Part shown: piece by piece, positions 15,891 through 25,148 of the stretch
Numbering within the stretch: the first letter of the stretch is position 1
How the letters are laid out: every line of letters starts with the position of its first letter
Source of the DNA: Gammaproteobacteria bacterium RIFCSPHIGHO2_12_FULL_39_24
GTDB taxonomy: Bacteria > Pseudomonadota > Gammaproteobacteria > Coxiellales > Coxiellaceae
NCBI GenBank assembly: GCA_001802455.1
Contig: MGXZ01000002.1
Span: 1-64,000 of the forward strand
Length of the DNA: 64,000 bases
Direction: 5' to 3'
The notes under the pieces: model-generated
The model's input: the letters and a program-made list of their open reading frames with translations, nothing else
What the model was told of the DNA's origin: nothing
The model's database searches: none
Made by a program: the position numbers and the translations under genes

Positions 15891-17374
15891 TCTAATCCTT
15901 TCGCGCCGGGCCAGACTGGCGTCGGCGCTTTTTTCCCACCACGAATGGTTTTAATAACATTAATGAGAAAAATCATTTGCGCGACAGCAAATAGAAATGC
16001 GCCCACGGTAGCCACTTGATTCCAGCCGGTGAATGCCAATCCATAATCCGAAATGCGACGTGGCATGCCCATTAATCCTAAAAAATGCATGGGGAAAAAT
16101 GTTACGTTAAAGCCAATCGTGGATAACCAAAAATGCCAACGCCCTAATTTTTCTGAATACCTATTCCCCGTCCATCTTGGAATCCAGTAATAAATGGCGG
16201 CAAATAAAGCAAATAATGAGCCCGGAATTAAAACGTAATGAAAGTGTGCTACAACAAAATACGTATCTTGATATTGAAAATCAGCAGGAACAATCGACAA
16301 CATCAATCCTGAAAATCCACCGATCGTAAACATAAAAATAAATCCAATCGCAAATAACATGGGTGTTTCAAAACTAATGGCACCTTGAAACATGGTTGCA
16401 ACCCAATTAAATACTTTTATTCCTGTTGGAACGGCAATTAACATCGTTGAATACATAAAAATTAATTGCGCGGTGAGTGGCACGCCGGAGGTAAACATGT
16501 GATGTACCCAAACGATATAAGATAAAATGGCGATGCAGGCAATAGCATAAATCATGGCGGTTCTACCAAATAATGCTTTGCGACTGAATGTTGGCACAAC
16601 TTCTGAAATCACACCAAATGCAGGCAAAATTAAAATATACACTTCAGGATGACCAAAAAACCAAAATAAATGTTGATACAACAATGGATCGCCACCACCT
16701 GCGGCATTGAAAAAACTCGTTCCAAAATGTCGATCAAACAACATCATCGTCACCGTACCCGCTAATACCGGCATCACACCCAATAATAAAAACGCCGTGA
16801 TTAACCAACTCCAGACAAATATCGGTAATTTTTTCCAGGTTATTGCTTTTGCGCGCATGTTGATGATGGTTACAATAATATTAATGCCAGCGAGAATAGA
16901 AGATATTCCTAAAATGTGAATGGAGAAAATTAAAAAATCCGTACTCGGTGGTCCGTAAGTGGTGGAGAGTGGCGCGTACATTGTCCACCCAAAATTCGGT
17001 GCACTGCCCGACATGAATAAGGTGGAGAGCATTAATAAAAATCCAAATGGCAATAACCAAAAACTCCAGTTATTTAAGCGTGGAAATGCCATGTCATGCG
17101 CGCCGATCATGAGCGGAATTTGCCAATTCGCGAGTCCTGCAAAAGCAGGCATGATCACACCGAAAATCATAATCAATCCGTGAAAAGTAACGAGCTGATT
17201 ATAAAAATCAGGTTGCATTAATTTCATGCCGGGAGAAAATAATTCGGTGCGAATGAATAATGCCATGACACCTGCGAAAAAAAATAAAAAACCAGACAAC
17301 CACAAATATAGTGTGCCGATGTCTTGGTGGCTGGTGGTGGTGAGCCAGCGTTTGACGTAGGTGATAAAGTTCAT
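15878..17374 (-). CDS. ctaD: Cytochrome c oxidase subunit I (aa3 type)
   Basis: A 498-residue heme-copper oxidase catalytic subunit with twelve expected membrane helices. The CuB site [17 protein letters not shown] shows the His and the crosslinked Tyr. The heme ligands lie in HHMFTSG and [14 protein letters not shown]. It reduces O2 to water and pumps protons. It lies directly after ctaC (6-nt gap) and overlaps ctaG. The length is slightly below the usual 520-550, with a short C-terminus. Confidence 0.97.
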   Translation of the reverse strand: MNFITYVKRWLTTTSHQDIGTLYLWLSGFLFFFAGVMALFIRTELFSPGMKLMQPDFYNQLVTFHGLIMIFGVIMPAFAGLANWQIPLMIGAHDMAFPRLNNWSFWLLPFGFLLMLSTLFMSGSAPNFGWTMYAPLSTTYGPPSTDFLIFSIHILGISSILAGINIIVTIINMRAKAITWKKLPIFVWSWLITAFLLLGVMPVLAGTVTMMLFDRHFGTSFFNAAGGGDPLLYQHLFWFFGHPEVYILILPAFGVISEVVPTFSRKALFGRTAMIYAIACIAILSYIVWVHHMFTSGVPLTAQLIFMYSTMLIAVPTGIKVFNWVATMFQGAISFETPMLFAIGFIFMFTIGGFSGLMLSIVPADFQYQDTYFVVAHFHYVLIPGSLFALFAAIYYWIPRWTGNRYSEKLGRWHFWLSTIGFNVTFFPMHFLGLMGMPRRISDYGLAFTGWNQVATVGAFLFAVAQMIFLINVIKTIRGGKKAPTPVWPGAKGLEWKT

Positions 17375-17380
17375 AATTCG

Positions 17381-18442
17381 TTATCCGTTATTAGATTTTA
17401 CTTTCTCAATATTTTCCGGCTCGACAATTCCCGCATTATTTCCCCATGAATTTCTTTCATAGGTAATGACTGCTGCAATTTGTTCATTTGATAATTGATT
17501 TTTAAAGGCCTGCATCGCTGTGCCTGTTTTCCCATTTAAAACAATTTGAATGTGCGACTCAATGGGTCCGGTTGTAATTTTGCCATTTTTTAAGGGTGGA
17601 AAGGCGGGTGGCATGCCAGTGCCGTCTGATTTGTGACACACTGCGCAAGTGGATTCGTACGTTGTTTTCCCCAATGCCATTAATTCTTCTTTTGATAATA
17701 TTTTTGGAGTTTGTTTTTTTTCTGCCAATGTTGCTCCTGTTTGTTCTGCAACCCATTTATCAAAATCAATTTGTGTTTTGGCAACAACAACAATCGGCAT
17801 ATACGCATGATGCATGCCGCAGAGTTCTGCGCATTGACCGCGATAAACGCCCGGTTTTTCAACGCGCACCCACGCTTCATGAATATAGCCTGGAATCGCA
17901 TCGCGTTTCACACCAAATGCGGGAACCCACCACGAGTGAATCACATCATTCGATGTGACCAAAAAACGAATCTTTTTTTGAATAGGAATAACCAGTGGTT
18001 TATCCACTTCTAATAAATACCACTTATTTTTCGCTTTTTTTCCCTTGATTTCTTCTTGTGGGGTAGAAAGATTGCTAAAAAATTTAATGCCTTGTTCGGG
18101 GTAATCGTATTCCCATTTCCATTGGTGTCCGATAATTTTAATATTGAGTTCTGATTTTGCTTCATCATCCATGCGCATTAAAACCAGTGTTGCCGGAATT
18201 GCCATCACCACTAAAATTAAAAACGGAATAATTGCCCATAACCATTCAATTATGTTATTTGAATGAAAAGGCACTGGTTTATGTTTGCGAGATTGACGAT
18301 GATAAATTAATGCATAAATTAAAACACCAAACACAATGACACCAATCACAACACAAATCCAAAAGATCGCCATATGCAGATGATAAATGTCGACGCTGAT
18401 GGGTGAGACGCCGGGCGTCATGTTGAATTGAAGCGATTCCAT
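17381..18442 (-). CDS. ctaC: Cytochrome c oxidase subunit II with fused cytochrome c
   Basis: A 353-residue subunit II of the caa3-like arrangement. Two membrane helices (residues ~25-50 and ~65-88) lead into a cupredoxin domain with the CuA ligands in QCAELCGMHHAYM (two Cys, His, Met) and the earlier HSWWVPAFGVKRD. A C-terminal cytochrome c domain with CAVCHKSDGTGMPPAFPPL binds heme c covalently. There is no cleavable signal of the usual kind; the protein opens MESLQFNMTPGVSPIS. It accepts electrons from cytochrome c or bc1 (petABC at 40.6 kb) and passes them to ctaD. Confidence 0.96.
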   Translation of the reverse strand: MESLQFNMTPGVSPISVDIYHLHMAIFWICVVIGVIVFGVLIYALIYHRQSRKHKPVPFHSNNIIEWLWAIIPFLILVVMAIPATLVLMRMDDEAKSELNIKIIGHQWKWEYDYPEQGIKFFSNLSTPQEEIKGKKAKNKWYLLEVDKPLVIPIQKKIRFLVTSNDVIHSWWVPAFGVKRDAIPGYIHEAWVRVEKPGVYRGQCAELCGMHHAYMPIVVVAKTQIDFDKWVAEQTGATLAEKKQTPKILSKEELMALGKTTYESTCAVCHKSDGTGMPPAFPPLKNGKITTGPIESHIQIVLNGKTGTAMQAFKNQLSNEQIAAVITYERNSWGNNAGIVEPENIEKVKSNNG

Positions 18443-18474
18443 GCATTACATCCGTTTTTTTATGTATGATACCA

Positions 18475-18494
18475 GATAACTGATAACTGATAAC
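18475..18494. repeat. Heptamer repeat TGATAAC before folA
   Basis: Almost three tandem copies of the 7-mer TGATAAC lie within the leader of folA, ending 9 nt before its ATG. The same heptamer recurs at 18995-19008 and 39072-39106. Confidence 0.7.
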
Positions 18495-18503
18495 GGACAG
18501 CCA

Positions 18504-18983
18504 ATGAAAATCTCAATCATTGTCGCCAAATCAAAAAACAATGTAATTGGAAAAAATAACCAATTACCTTGGTATTTACCTGCTGATTTACACCATTTTA
18601 AAAGTATTACAATGGGGAAACCCATTATCATGGGACGCAAAACAGCGGAGAGCATCGGAAAACCACTACCAGGTCGTAGAAATATTATTATCACGCGCGA
18701 TAAAAATTTTCATGCAAACGGTTGTGATGTTGTTCATTCAATTGATGATGCATTAAACGCGGTAAAAACAGAGAAAGAGGTGATGATTATCGGCGGTGCC
18801 AATTTATATTCACAATTTTTACCTCGCGCGGATTGTATTTATATGACAATAATTGATGCGGAACTTGAGGGCGATATTTTTTTCCCCGAGTTAAATTCAG
18901 AATGGAAATTAACATCAGAAGAAAAGTTCTCGGGTGATGAGAAAAATAAATATGCATATCGGTTTTTGATATATCGGCGATGA
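18504..18983 (+). CDS. folA: Dihydrofolate reductase
   Basis: A 159-residue type I DHFR, which regenerates tetrahydrofolate with NADPH. Seen: ISIIVAKSKNNVIGKNNQLPWYLPADLHHFK with the catalytic Asp in PAD, the GKPIIMGRKTAESIGKPLPGR loop, and VMIIGGANLYSQFLP. Length and order match E. coli FolA. It is divergent from ctaC; heptamer repeats sit in its short leader. It feeds the folate pool used by ygfA and the glycine cleavage genes. Confidence 0.97.
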   Translation: MKISIIVAKSKNNVIGKNNQLPWYLPADLHHFKSITMGKPIIMGRKTAESIGKPLPGRRNIIITRDKNFHANGCDVVHSIDDALNAVKTEKEVMIIGGANLYSQFLPRADCIYMTIIDAELEGDIFFPELNSEWKLTSEEKFSGDEKNKYAYRFLIYRR

Positions 18984-18994
18984 GGTATTATGTT

Positions 18995-19008
18995 TGATAA
19001 CTGATAAC
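18995..19008. repeat. Heptamer repeat TGATAAC x2
   Basis: Two exact tandem copies of TGATAAC directly after folA, before the secreted Cys-rich protein gene. Confidence 0.65.
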
Positions 19009-19080
19009 TTCCCCCCTAGACAAATCCCCCATTTTTTGTATGATTATCAGTCTTGCCTAAAATTGAGCATAAGGAGCTTA

Positions 19081-19500
19081 ATGATGAAAAAGATTTTTCT
19101 GTTGTGTGTTTTTATCGTGACCTTATTTGGTTTTACTGCATCCGCCGAGGCCTCTCTCTTCCCAGTGGCAACATCCAATTTGGCTGCTTGTCCGTCTGTG
19201 CCTTCATACAAAGATAGTAATTTTTGTACTGAATTTGAAACAACCGTTATTTGTAGTTGTGATGCGCATTTTTCAAATAAAAGAGAATGGCCCGTTTTCT
19301 GTAAATCGGTCACTGAAGTATACACACAAATGATGGCGCTTTATCACAGCATTAAAAATGCTTGCACACAAAATCAGCCACAAGAAGATTTAACTGAGTG
19401 TCGAAATCAATGGCATTGCGCGATGTTTGGTAAAAGTTTTAGCGGTGTTTCTTGCTCTGGAAATCCAGTGTCAACTCAACCTTGCCCGAATATTAATTAA
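19081..19500 (+). CDS. Secreted cysteine-rich protein, unknown
   Basis: A 139-residue protein with a clear signal peptide (KKIFLLCVFIVTLFGFTASAEA). The mature part contains ten cysteines, including AACPSV, NFC, VICSC, VFC, TECRNQWHC, VSC and QPC, so five disulfides are possible in the periplasm or outside. No family is recognised. AAGGAG lies 4 nt before the first ATG and 7 nt before the second (19084); either may be used. It precedes an outer-membrane barrel gene, and its disulfides would need the Dsb system, to which dsbD in this window contributes. A secreted or envelope role is inference. Confidence 0.7.
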   Translation: MMKKIFLLCVFIVTLFGFTASAEASLFPVATSNLAACPSVPSYKDSNFCTEFETTVICSCDAHFSNKREWPVFCKSVTEVYTQMMALYHSIKNACTQNQPQEDLTECRNQWHCAMFGKSFSGVSCSGNPVSTQPCPNIN

Positions 19501-19523
19501 ATGATGTTGTGATGGGAATGGTG

Positions 19524-20228
19524 ATGCGATATAAAATAAAAATATTATACGCATTGCCATTCTTGTTTTTTGCATACCATTGTTACGCCAGTGCCTACAG
19601 CGATACGAGCGATTTATTTCCGTCAAAAACGGTTTATTTCGGTGTTAATATGGGTGGTGGTTACACTACTTGGAAATATCTTCTCGACACCACTGATCAA
19701 GGTAGTCAGCAACCCTCATTGCCGAGCAGAGTAAAAGAAGGCGGTCCTTCTTGGGGGGTAGTGTTTGGTTTCGATGTTGCGAAAAATTTTGCGATAGAAC
19801 TGCAATACATGGAGTTTGCGGATGCGCATGTGGACTTCGCGCCGGGCAGCAGCTATTTTGACTCCAATGGAAATCCAGTCACCAGCATGGTTTCTAAAAC
19901 GGATGCTTATTCGTTGAGTGGAAAGTTTTTTGTGCCAGTGGGAGTGCAAACACACTTGCGTGCGTTTGCCGCTGTGGGTGCTGGGTTAGTTGAAAGACGT
20001 GATCCGTTGATTGACGAAGATCCGAATGGCCTTCCGCCAGGCAATGTCACTTTGTCCTGTGTTTCACCCTATATGTCGGCGGGATTAGATTACAATTTTA
20101 CGCGACATTGGATTGTAGAATCTGGTTTTCAATACTACACCGGATTTGGCGCATCGGAAATCAATCCGGTGGATTCATTCGTCCCCTTCGCTTGGGACGC
20201 CTACGGCCGTCTTGCTTATCAGCTCTAG
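19524..20228 (+). CDS. Outer-membrane beta-barrel protein
   Basis: About 234 residues with a signal peptide (MRYKIKILYALPFLFFAYHCYASA). Alternating strand segments are visible: TVYFGVNMGGGYTTWKY, SWGVVFGFDVAKNFAIELQYMEF, DAYSLSGKFFVPVG, LRAFAAVGAGLVERR, MSAGLDYNFTRHWIVESGFQYY and a final DAYGRLAYQL. This pattern fits an eight-stranded OmpA/OmpW-like barrel. Several in-frame starts exist from GTG 19509 to ATG 19524; the latter gives the cleanest signal peptide and has GGGA 6 nt before it. The terminal residue is Leu instead of the usual Phe. The specific function is unknown. Confidence 0.72.
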   Translation: MRYKIKILYALPFLFFAYHCYASAYSDTSDLFPSKTVYFGVNMGGGYTTWKYLLDTTDQGSQQPSLPSRVKEGGPSWGVVFGFDVAKNFAIELQYMEFADAHVDFAPGSSYFDSNGNPVTSMVSKTDAYSLSGKFFVPVGVQTHLRAFAAVGAGLVERRDPLIDEDPNGLPPGNVTLSCVSPYMSAGLDYNFTRHWIVESGFQYYTGFGASEINPVDSFVPFAWDAYGRLAYQL

Positions 20229-20377
20229 CGCACGTCTTTTTCAGCAATAGCACTCCGACATTTCTTGCGATTTCGAATTTTTTGTTTATATACTGAGTTG
20301 ACCGTGATTATCGACCATTGCGATCATGGCGTGGCTCTAAGGGAAATTTGATGGAATAAATTTGGAAGGAGAGTGGT

Positions 20378-21046
20378 ATGCCAATACTAGAGAAAGTAGT
20401 TCGGGAAAAACCAAAACAAGGCTGGATGGAATCAGACACTGATTATCAAGCAAGAGTAGTTGTTGCCAACAAGAAATTTATAGAAGAAACCAAAAAAAAT
20501 GTGCGACCCAATCCTGAAAAAGAGTTGCATGAAAAATTGAGTGCTCTGCAGAAACAAGAAGCTGAATTGTTAGCAAGAATTAAATTGGTCAATGCAGCAG
20601 CACAAGAAGAGTTATTAGGTGCAAAGCAAGCGCGTGCCAATTTCAATGAGCACTACTATAAATTTAATTTGCCAAAAGCAACTTTTGAGTCGAAGAAAAC
20701 TGTCAATTCAGAGCAACTTCGAGAAAATCCTAAAAAACCCCCGAAAGTGATACATCGTCAACTTGATGGCTTATTTCAACAGCGAAACACCTCAGCGCCT
20801 CAACAAAAACGCAACGCAGATTTTTTAAAAGAGCTGACTGAAAGTTTGACAAAGGTTCAAAAAGAAATACAAGATGCTCAAGCAGCGCTTAAAGCTGTTC
20901 AGCACGCACATGCTCGCAATAGAACTGTGCAGCCTGACGTTGCAAAATTGATTTCAGAAAAAAATAAGAGAGCATTGTTCTTTTCGGCTAAAGAGACTGT
21001 TGTTCAAACACCAGAAGCAACTCCAGCATCCGCATTAAAATCATAA
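20378..21046 (+). CDS. Hypothetical coiled-coil protein
   Basis: A 222-residue soluble protein without signal or membrane span. Charged heptad-like segments (ELHEKLSALQKQEAELLARIKLVNAAAQEELL at ~50-80 and FLKELTESLTKVQKEIQDAQAALKAVQ at ~150-180) predict two coiled coils joined by a basic, Pro-rich linker. The C-terminus is Thr/Ala/Pro rich (PEATPASALKS). No family is recognised. The start is firmly set by GGAAGGAG 6 nt upstream, and a clear terminator follows, so it is a single-gene unit. Long coiled-coil proteins of this kind are often secretion-system effectors in Legionellales, but nothing in the sequence proves that. Confidence 0.7.
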   Translation: MPILEKVVREKPKQGWMESDTDYQARVVVANKKFIEETKKNVRPNPEKELHEKLSALQKQEAELLARIKLVNAAAQEELLGAKQARANFNEHYYKFNLPKATFESKKTVNSEQLRENPKKPPKVIHRQLDGLFQQRNTSAPQQKRNADFLKELTESLTKVQKEIQDAQAALKAVQHAHARNRTVQPDVAKLISEKNKRALFFSAKETVVQTPEATPASALKS

Positions 21047-21049
21047 TAT

Positions 21050-21084
21050 TATTCCCCCTCGAGTTCTTCGAGGGGAATTTTTTT
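21050..21084 (+). terminator. Rho-independent terminator
   Basis: Stem ATTCCCC(C)TCGA / TCGAGGGGAAT with a short GTTCT loop, followed by TTTTTT. It ends the transcript of the coiled-coil gene just before the convergent fic gene. Confidence 0.85.
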
Positions 21085-21087
21085 CAA

Positions 21088-22188
21088 TTACACATCCAAC
21101 AAAAAATACCGCGTATATTTTAATTCACCTGTTTGACGCAATGCTTTTTTGTGCACCAAATCAGCCAAATCACGCGTTGCGGTGGATGCAGACGTTTTAG
21201 CAATGCGCATATAATTTTTCGCGCTCAATCCACCGGCAAATCCTTCTAACCCTTCTGCAAATAGTCGTGCTAATACTTTTTCTTGTCGTGCATTAAGCTG
21301 ACCACGCAAACGATCATAAAAGCGTGCTTTATTAATTAAAAATGAAATGAGTTTTTGCGTATAGTGTTGTGCTTCCAAAATCGTATGCGCAAAATAATTC
21401 ATCCATTCTGAAATATTCAAATCGCGATTCGTTTTTTGTAGTTGCGCATAATACTGCTTTTTATTTTTTTGAATGATATGAGATAGCGTGATAAATACAG
21501 GATGATTGAGTGTTTGCATTAATACTTTTTGTGCGAGTGCGCGTGCGATTCTACCGTTGCCATCTTCGAATGGATGAATAGTGATAAAATATAAATGTGC
21601 GATGGCTGCGCGCGCTAGTGCAGGTAATGGATTTTTTCCTTGTGGTGCGGACTCATTAAACCATTTTATAAATTGTCGCATTTCTTTTGGAACTTGTTTT
21701 GAAGGTGGTGCTTCAAAATGTATGATGGGTTTGTGGATGCTGCCAGAAACAACTTGCATTGCTTCAGAATGTGTTCGATACGTGCCAATTTTAATTCGCC
21801 ATTGCATGGGTAATAGCATTAAGTGCCACAAAAATAATATGTCATTGGATAATGGCGTGGAAAAATCAGCAACCAATTTTAGCATCAAGCTCGCAATACC
21901 TTCTTCAGCGGCTGGAATTTTTTGCGAAGAACGAATTAAGCCTAAATGTCGCGCAATGGATGAGCGCAAGCTATCGCGATTTAATATTTCACCTTCAATT
22001 TCTGAGGTGTGATAGGCTTCATCACCCATGAGATCCACAGTGAAATGTTTTTTTTCATCATCATTTAGATAATTGAGTGACCCGAGCAGAACACCAGCCT
22101 GTTGCAGCAGTTGATTTTCAAGCAGCTGCATTGATCGTTGATCGTATGTGAACTGTGGCCAGCGTGCGTGTTGCCAGTTCCATTTCAT
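21088..22188 (-). CDS. fic: Fic family protein, class II
   Basis: A 366-residue Fic protein with an N-terminal DUF4172-like segment. The catalytic motif HPFEDGNGRIARA (around residue 207) is fully canonical, so AMP or another nucleotide group can be transferred to a target. An inhibitory helix motif TSEIEG at residues 61-66 fits the (S/T)xxxE(G/N) of self-restrained class II Fic proteins. The C-terminal ~100 residues look like a winged-helix region (ARLFAEGLEGFAGGLSAKNYMRIAKTSASTATRDLADL), suggesting DNA binding or regulation. It is divergent from gcvT; three copies of TGGGCTATA surround the start. The target is unknown; autoregulation is likely. Confidence 0.9.
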   Translation of the reverse strand: MKWNWQHARWPQFTYDQRSMQLLENQLLQQAGVLLGSLNYLNDDEKKHFTVDLMGDEAYHTSEIEGEILNRDSLRSSIARHLGLIRSSQKIPAAEEGIASLMLKLVADFSTPLSNDILFLWHLMLLPMQWRIKIGTYRTHSEAMQVVSGSIHKPIIHFEAPPSKQVPKEMRQFIKWFNESAPQGKNPLPALARAAIAHLYFITIHPFEDGNGRIARALAQKVLMQTLNHPVFITLSHIIQKNKKQYYAQLQKTNRDLNISEWMNYFAHTILEAQHYTQKLISFLINKARFYDRLRGQLNARQEKVLARLFAEGLEGFAGGLSAKNYMRIAKTSASTATRDLADLVHKKALRQTGELKYTRYFLLDV

Positions 22189-22240
22189 GGGCTATACTCA
22201 CTATTTTTATAGCCCATATTATGCCATTTTTTGGGCTATA
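22188..22240. promoter_or_regulatory. TGGGCTATA triple site upstream of fic
   Basis: TGGGCTATA occurs at 22188-22196 and 22232-22240, and its exact reverse complement TATAGCCCA at 22208-22216. The first copy touches the fic ATG. Regularly placed inverted and direct 9-mers in a promoter region suggest an operator, perhaps for the winged-helix tail of Fic itself (inference). A CATAAT -10-like box on the minus strand lies between the second and third copies. Confidence 0.5.
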
Positions 22241-22332
22241 AAAACAAGCGCTATCCATCACTTCAGTATTGATTTTTTCATCTCCATCTGCCACTCTTCT
22301 GTGTCTTAAAGAGATCGCGTAGGAATTTTGTC

Positions 22333-23403
22333 GTGTCAAAGAAAACACCACTCTATGATCAACATTTAAAATCAAAAGCATTGATCGTCGATTTTTCCGG
22401 CTGGCAAATGCCGTTGCATTATGGTTCGCAAATTCAAGAACATCACGCAGTGCGAAACAGGGTGGGCCTATTTGATGTGTCGCATATGGGTGTGGTTACT
22501 ATTACTGGAAAAGATACTGTCGGTTATTTACGTTTTTTGTTAGCCAATGATGTGGCGAAATTAAAAAACACAGGTGATGCGTTGTATTCTTGTATGCTGA
22601 ATGAAAACGGTGGCGTGATCGATGATTTAATCGCCTATCGATTTTCAGAGTCGCATTTTAAATTAGTCATTAACGCAGGCTGTCGCGAAAAAGATGTTGC
22701 GTGGATGCAGTTGCAAGCAAAAAATTTCTCCGTGCAATTAAAGTTGCGTGATGATTTATGTTTGCTGGCGTTACAAGGACCGGATGCGATTGCGATGCTA
22801 GAAAATATTTTTGATAAAAATATCGCAGAAAAAATTGCGCAATTAAAGCCGTTTCAGTTTTACGATGTTACGCCCACTCCCACTACTATCGCCCGCACCG
22901 GCTATACCGGCGAATCCGGCGTTGAAATGATGTTGCCAACACAAGCAGCGATAGCAATATGGGAAAAATGCATTGCGCTGGGAATTCAGCCGTGCGGTTT
23001 AGGTGCGCGTGATACATTGCGCTTAGAAGCAGGATTAAATTTGTATGGCGCGGATATGAATGAAAATACCTCACCACTTATTTCAAATTTATCGTGGACG
23101 GTTTCATTTAGAGATGAAGCGCGTGAATTTATCGGAAAAAAAGCGCTTTTAAAAGAAAAGCAAAATGGACTTTCGCAACAACTCGTTGGATTAATTTTGG
23201 AAGACAAAGGTATTTTGCGCAATCATCAAAAAATAAAAATAAATAATAATAGTGTTGGTGAAATCACTTCCGGTGGTTTTTCACCGACACTCAATAAATC
23301 CATTGCGTTCGCGAGAATTCCGATGACGACTGCTGAAAAAGTATTGGTTGAGCGGCGTGGTGAATGGTTGAGTGCAAAAATTGTAAAACCAAAATTTATA
23401 TAG
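22333..23403 (+). CDS. gcvT: Glycine cleavage system T protein (aminomethyltransferase)
   Basis: A 356-residue GcvT. It moves the methylene group from the aminomethyl-lipoyl H protein to tetrahydrofolate, releasing ammonia. Seen: TPLYDQHLKSKALIVDFSGWQMPLHYG, VGLFDVSHMGVV, DDLIAYRF, ARTGYTGESGVE and LGARDTLRLEAGLNLYG. The start is GTG at 22333 with AGGAA 8 nt upstream. A short VTPTPTT stretch is encoded by a CGCCCACTCCCACT 14-mer that also occurs elsewhere in the window. It is first gene of gcvT-gcvH-gcvPA-gcvPB. No glycine riboswitch could be recognised in the 144-bp upstream gap. Confidence 0.97.
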   Translation: MSKKTPLYDQHLKSKALIVDFSGWQMPLHYGSQIQEHHAVRNRVGLFDVSHMGVVTITGKDTVGYLRFLLANDVAKLKNTGDALYSCMLNENGGVIDDLIAYRFSESHFKLVINAGCREKDVAWMQLQAKNFSVQLKLRDDLCLLALQGPDAIAMLENIFDKNIAEKIAQLKPFQFYDVTPTPTTIARTGYTGESGVEMMLPTQAAIAIWEKCIALGIQPCGLGARDTLRLEAGLNLYGADMNENTSPLISNLSWTVSFRDEAREFIGKKALLKEKQNGLSQQLVGLILEDKGILRNHQKIKINNNSVGEITSGGFSPTLNKSIAFARIPMTTAEKVLVERRGEWLSAKIVKPKFI

Positions 23404-23415
23404 GAGAACATAACC

Positions 23416-23808
23416 ATGTCCGATTTCCCTAGAGAACTACACTACACCGAAAGCCACGAATGGGTTCGATTAGAAAGTGATGACACCGTAGTCATTGGCA
23501 TTACCGATCACGCACAACATGAATTAGGTGATTTGGTTTTTGTTGAATTGCCAGAAACGAATGATGTGCTAGAAAAAGGCGATGAAATGGCGGTGGTTGA
23601 GTCTGTCAAAACAGCCGCTGATGTTTATGCGCCCATCTCAGGAAAAATTGTTGAAATTAATGTGCAATTAGAATCCCGCCCGCAATTAATCAACGAAGAT
23701 GCGTATGGCAATGGTTGGATTTGTCGCATCAAGCCAGATAATTTGGATGAGTTGGATGAATTGCTCAATGCAGATCAATACGAGAAAACCATTTCGGAAG
23801 AACACTGA
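23416..23808 (+). CDS. gcvH: Glycine cleavage system H protein
   Basis: A 130-residue lipoyl carrier. The lipoylation lysine is in [17 protein letters not shown], and the [34 protein letters not shown] start is classic. It shuttles the aminomethyl group between P and T proteins. A GGAGA site is 8 nt before the ATG. The ATG of gcvPA overlaps its stop codon (TGATG), so the subunits are coupled. Confidence 0.98.
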   Translation: MSDFPRELHYTESHEWVRLESDDTVVIGITDHAQHELGDLVFVELPETNDVLEKGDEMAVVESVKTAADVYAPISGKIVEINVQLESRPQLINEDAYGNGWICRIKPDNLDELDELLNADQYEKTISEEH

Positions 23809-25148
23809 TGCCTTTTATTCCACACACCGAAACTGATATTCAAGACATGTTATCTGCAATCGGCGTTAAAAAAATAGATGATTTATTCGATGAAATTCCC
23901 GTTACTCTTCCAACAGCAACCATCGACAATATGCCGGAAGGAATGGATGAGCAAACGGTCACGCGATTATTGGCAGAACGCTCACCACATTATCATCCTG
24001 GATCTTGTTTTTTGGGCGCAGGCAGTTATGAACATTTTATTCCCGCGGCGGTGTGGGATATTGTGACGCGCGGAGAATTTTACACGGCGTATACACCGTA
24101 TCAGCCGGAAGCAAGCCAAGGCACGCTCGAAGTTATTTTTGATTATCAGACGATGATGACAGAATTAATGCAGATGGACGTGTCGAATGCGTCTTTATAC
24201 GACGGTGCATCGGCGATGGTTGAAGCGGTTTTAATGGCATTACGCATTCAAAAAAATAATTCGCAAAAAATTTTAGTGCCGACCAATTTGCATCCGCATT
24301 ATCGTGATGTATTACAATCCATTTTAAATTATCACACCATTGAATTAGTGGAATGGCAATATGATCAACCATCCGGTCGTGTTGATTTGCATCAATTACA
24401 AAAAATAAATAAAGATGAATTTTCTGCGGTTATTTTATCGCAACCGAATTTTTTCGGATGTATTGAAGAAATAGACTCAATCACTACTATTGCGCATGAA
24501 AAAAATGCATTATTGATCGCAGTGGTTAATCCAATTGCAATGTCATTATTAAAACCACCAGGAAAATGGGGAAAGGATGGCGCAGATATTGCTTGCGGTG
24601 AAGGTCAATCATTAGGTGTGCCGATGGCAGGCGGCGGACCTTATTTTGGATTTTTATGTTGTCGCAAAAAAGATATTCGACAATTGCCAGGCAGAATTGT
24701 GGGACGCACAACGGATGCGCAAGGCAGGGCCGGTTTTGTATTAACATTACAAGCGCGCGAACAACACATTCGCAGAGCAAAAGCGACGTCAAACATTTGC
24801 ACGAATCAAGGATTGCTGGTAACCGCTGCAACACTATACATGCGACTGCTGGGCGGAAAAGGATTACAGTCTGTCGCTAAAAAATGTTTGGAAAATGCAG
24901 AGAAATTAAAAAAATTTTTATTAGAAATAAAAGGGGTAAAAATTATTTTTAATGCACCCACTTTTCATGAGTTTGTGATTCAGTGTGAAAAACCCATTGA
25001 ACAAATTATTGCTGTGATGAAAAAAAATAATATTCAAGCGGGATTGGTTTTAAATAACTATTATCCGGAATTAAAAAATAGTTTGTTGGTTTGTGTGACG
25101 GAAACGAAAACAGACAGGGATCTGGAGAGGTTTGTGGCATGTCTTTAG
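23808..25148 (+). CDS. gcvPA: Glycine dehydrogenase subunit 1 (split P protein)
   Basis: A 446-residue N-terminal half of the P protein. It opens [20 protein letters not shown] and carries [16 protein letters not shown] and [20 protein letters not shown], typical of GcvPA. With GcvPB it forms the PLP decarboxylase of glycine. Many gammaproteobacteria have the fused 950-residue GcvP, so the split form is a useful lineage marker. Its last 10 nt overlap gcvPB. Confidence 0.97.
   Translation: MPFIPHTETDIQDMLSAIGVKKIDDLFDEIPVTLPTATIDNMPEGMDEQTVTRLLAERSPHYHPGSCFLGAGSYEHFIPAAVWDIVTRGEFYTAYTPYQPEASQGTLEVIFDYQTMMTELMQMDVSNASLYDGASAMVEAVLMALRIQKNNSQKILVPTNLHPHYRDVLQSILNYHTIELVEWQYDQPSGRVDLHQLQKINKDEFSAVILSQPNFFGCIEEIDSITTIAHEKNALLIAVVNPIAMSLLKPPGKWGKDGADIACGEGQSLGVPMAGGGPYFGFLCCRKKDIRQLPGRIVGRTTDAQGRAGFVLTLQAREQHIRRAKATSNICTNQGLLVTAATLYMRLLGGKGLQSVAKKCLENAEKLKKFLLEIKGVKIIFNAPTFHEFVIQCEKPIEQIIAVMKKNNIQAGLVLNNYYPELKNSLLVCVTETKTDRDLERFVACL

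Noticed and set aside
22241-22332. Glycine riboswitch before gcvT
   Set aside because: The gap is short, and no conserved glycine-aptamer core or tandem aptamer was found by eye.
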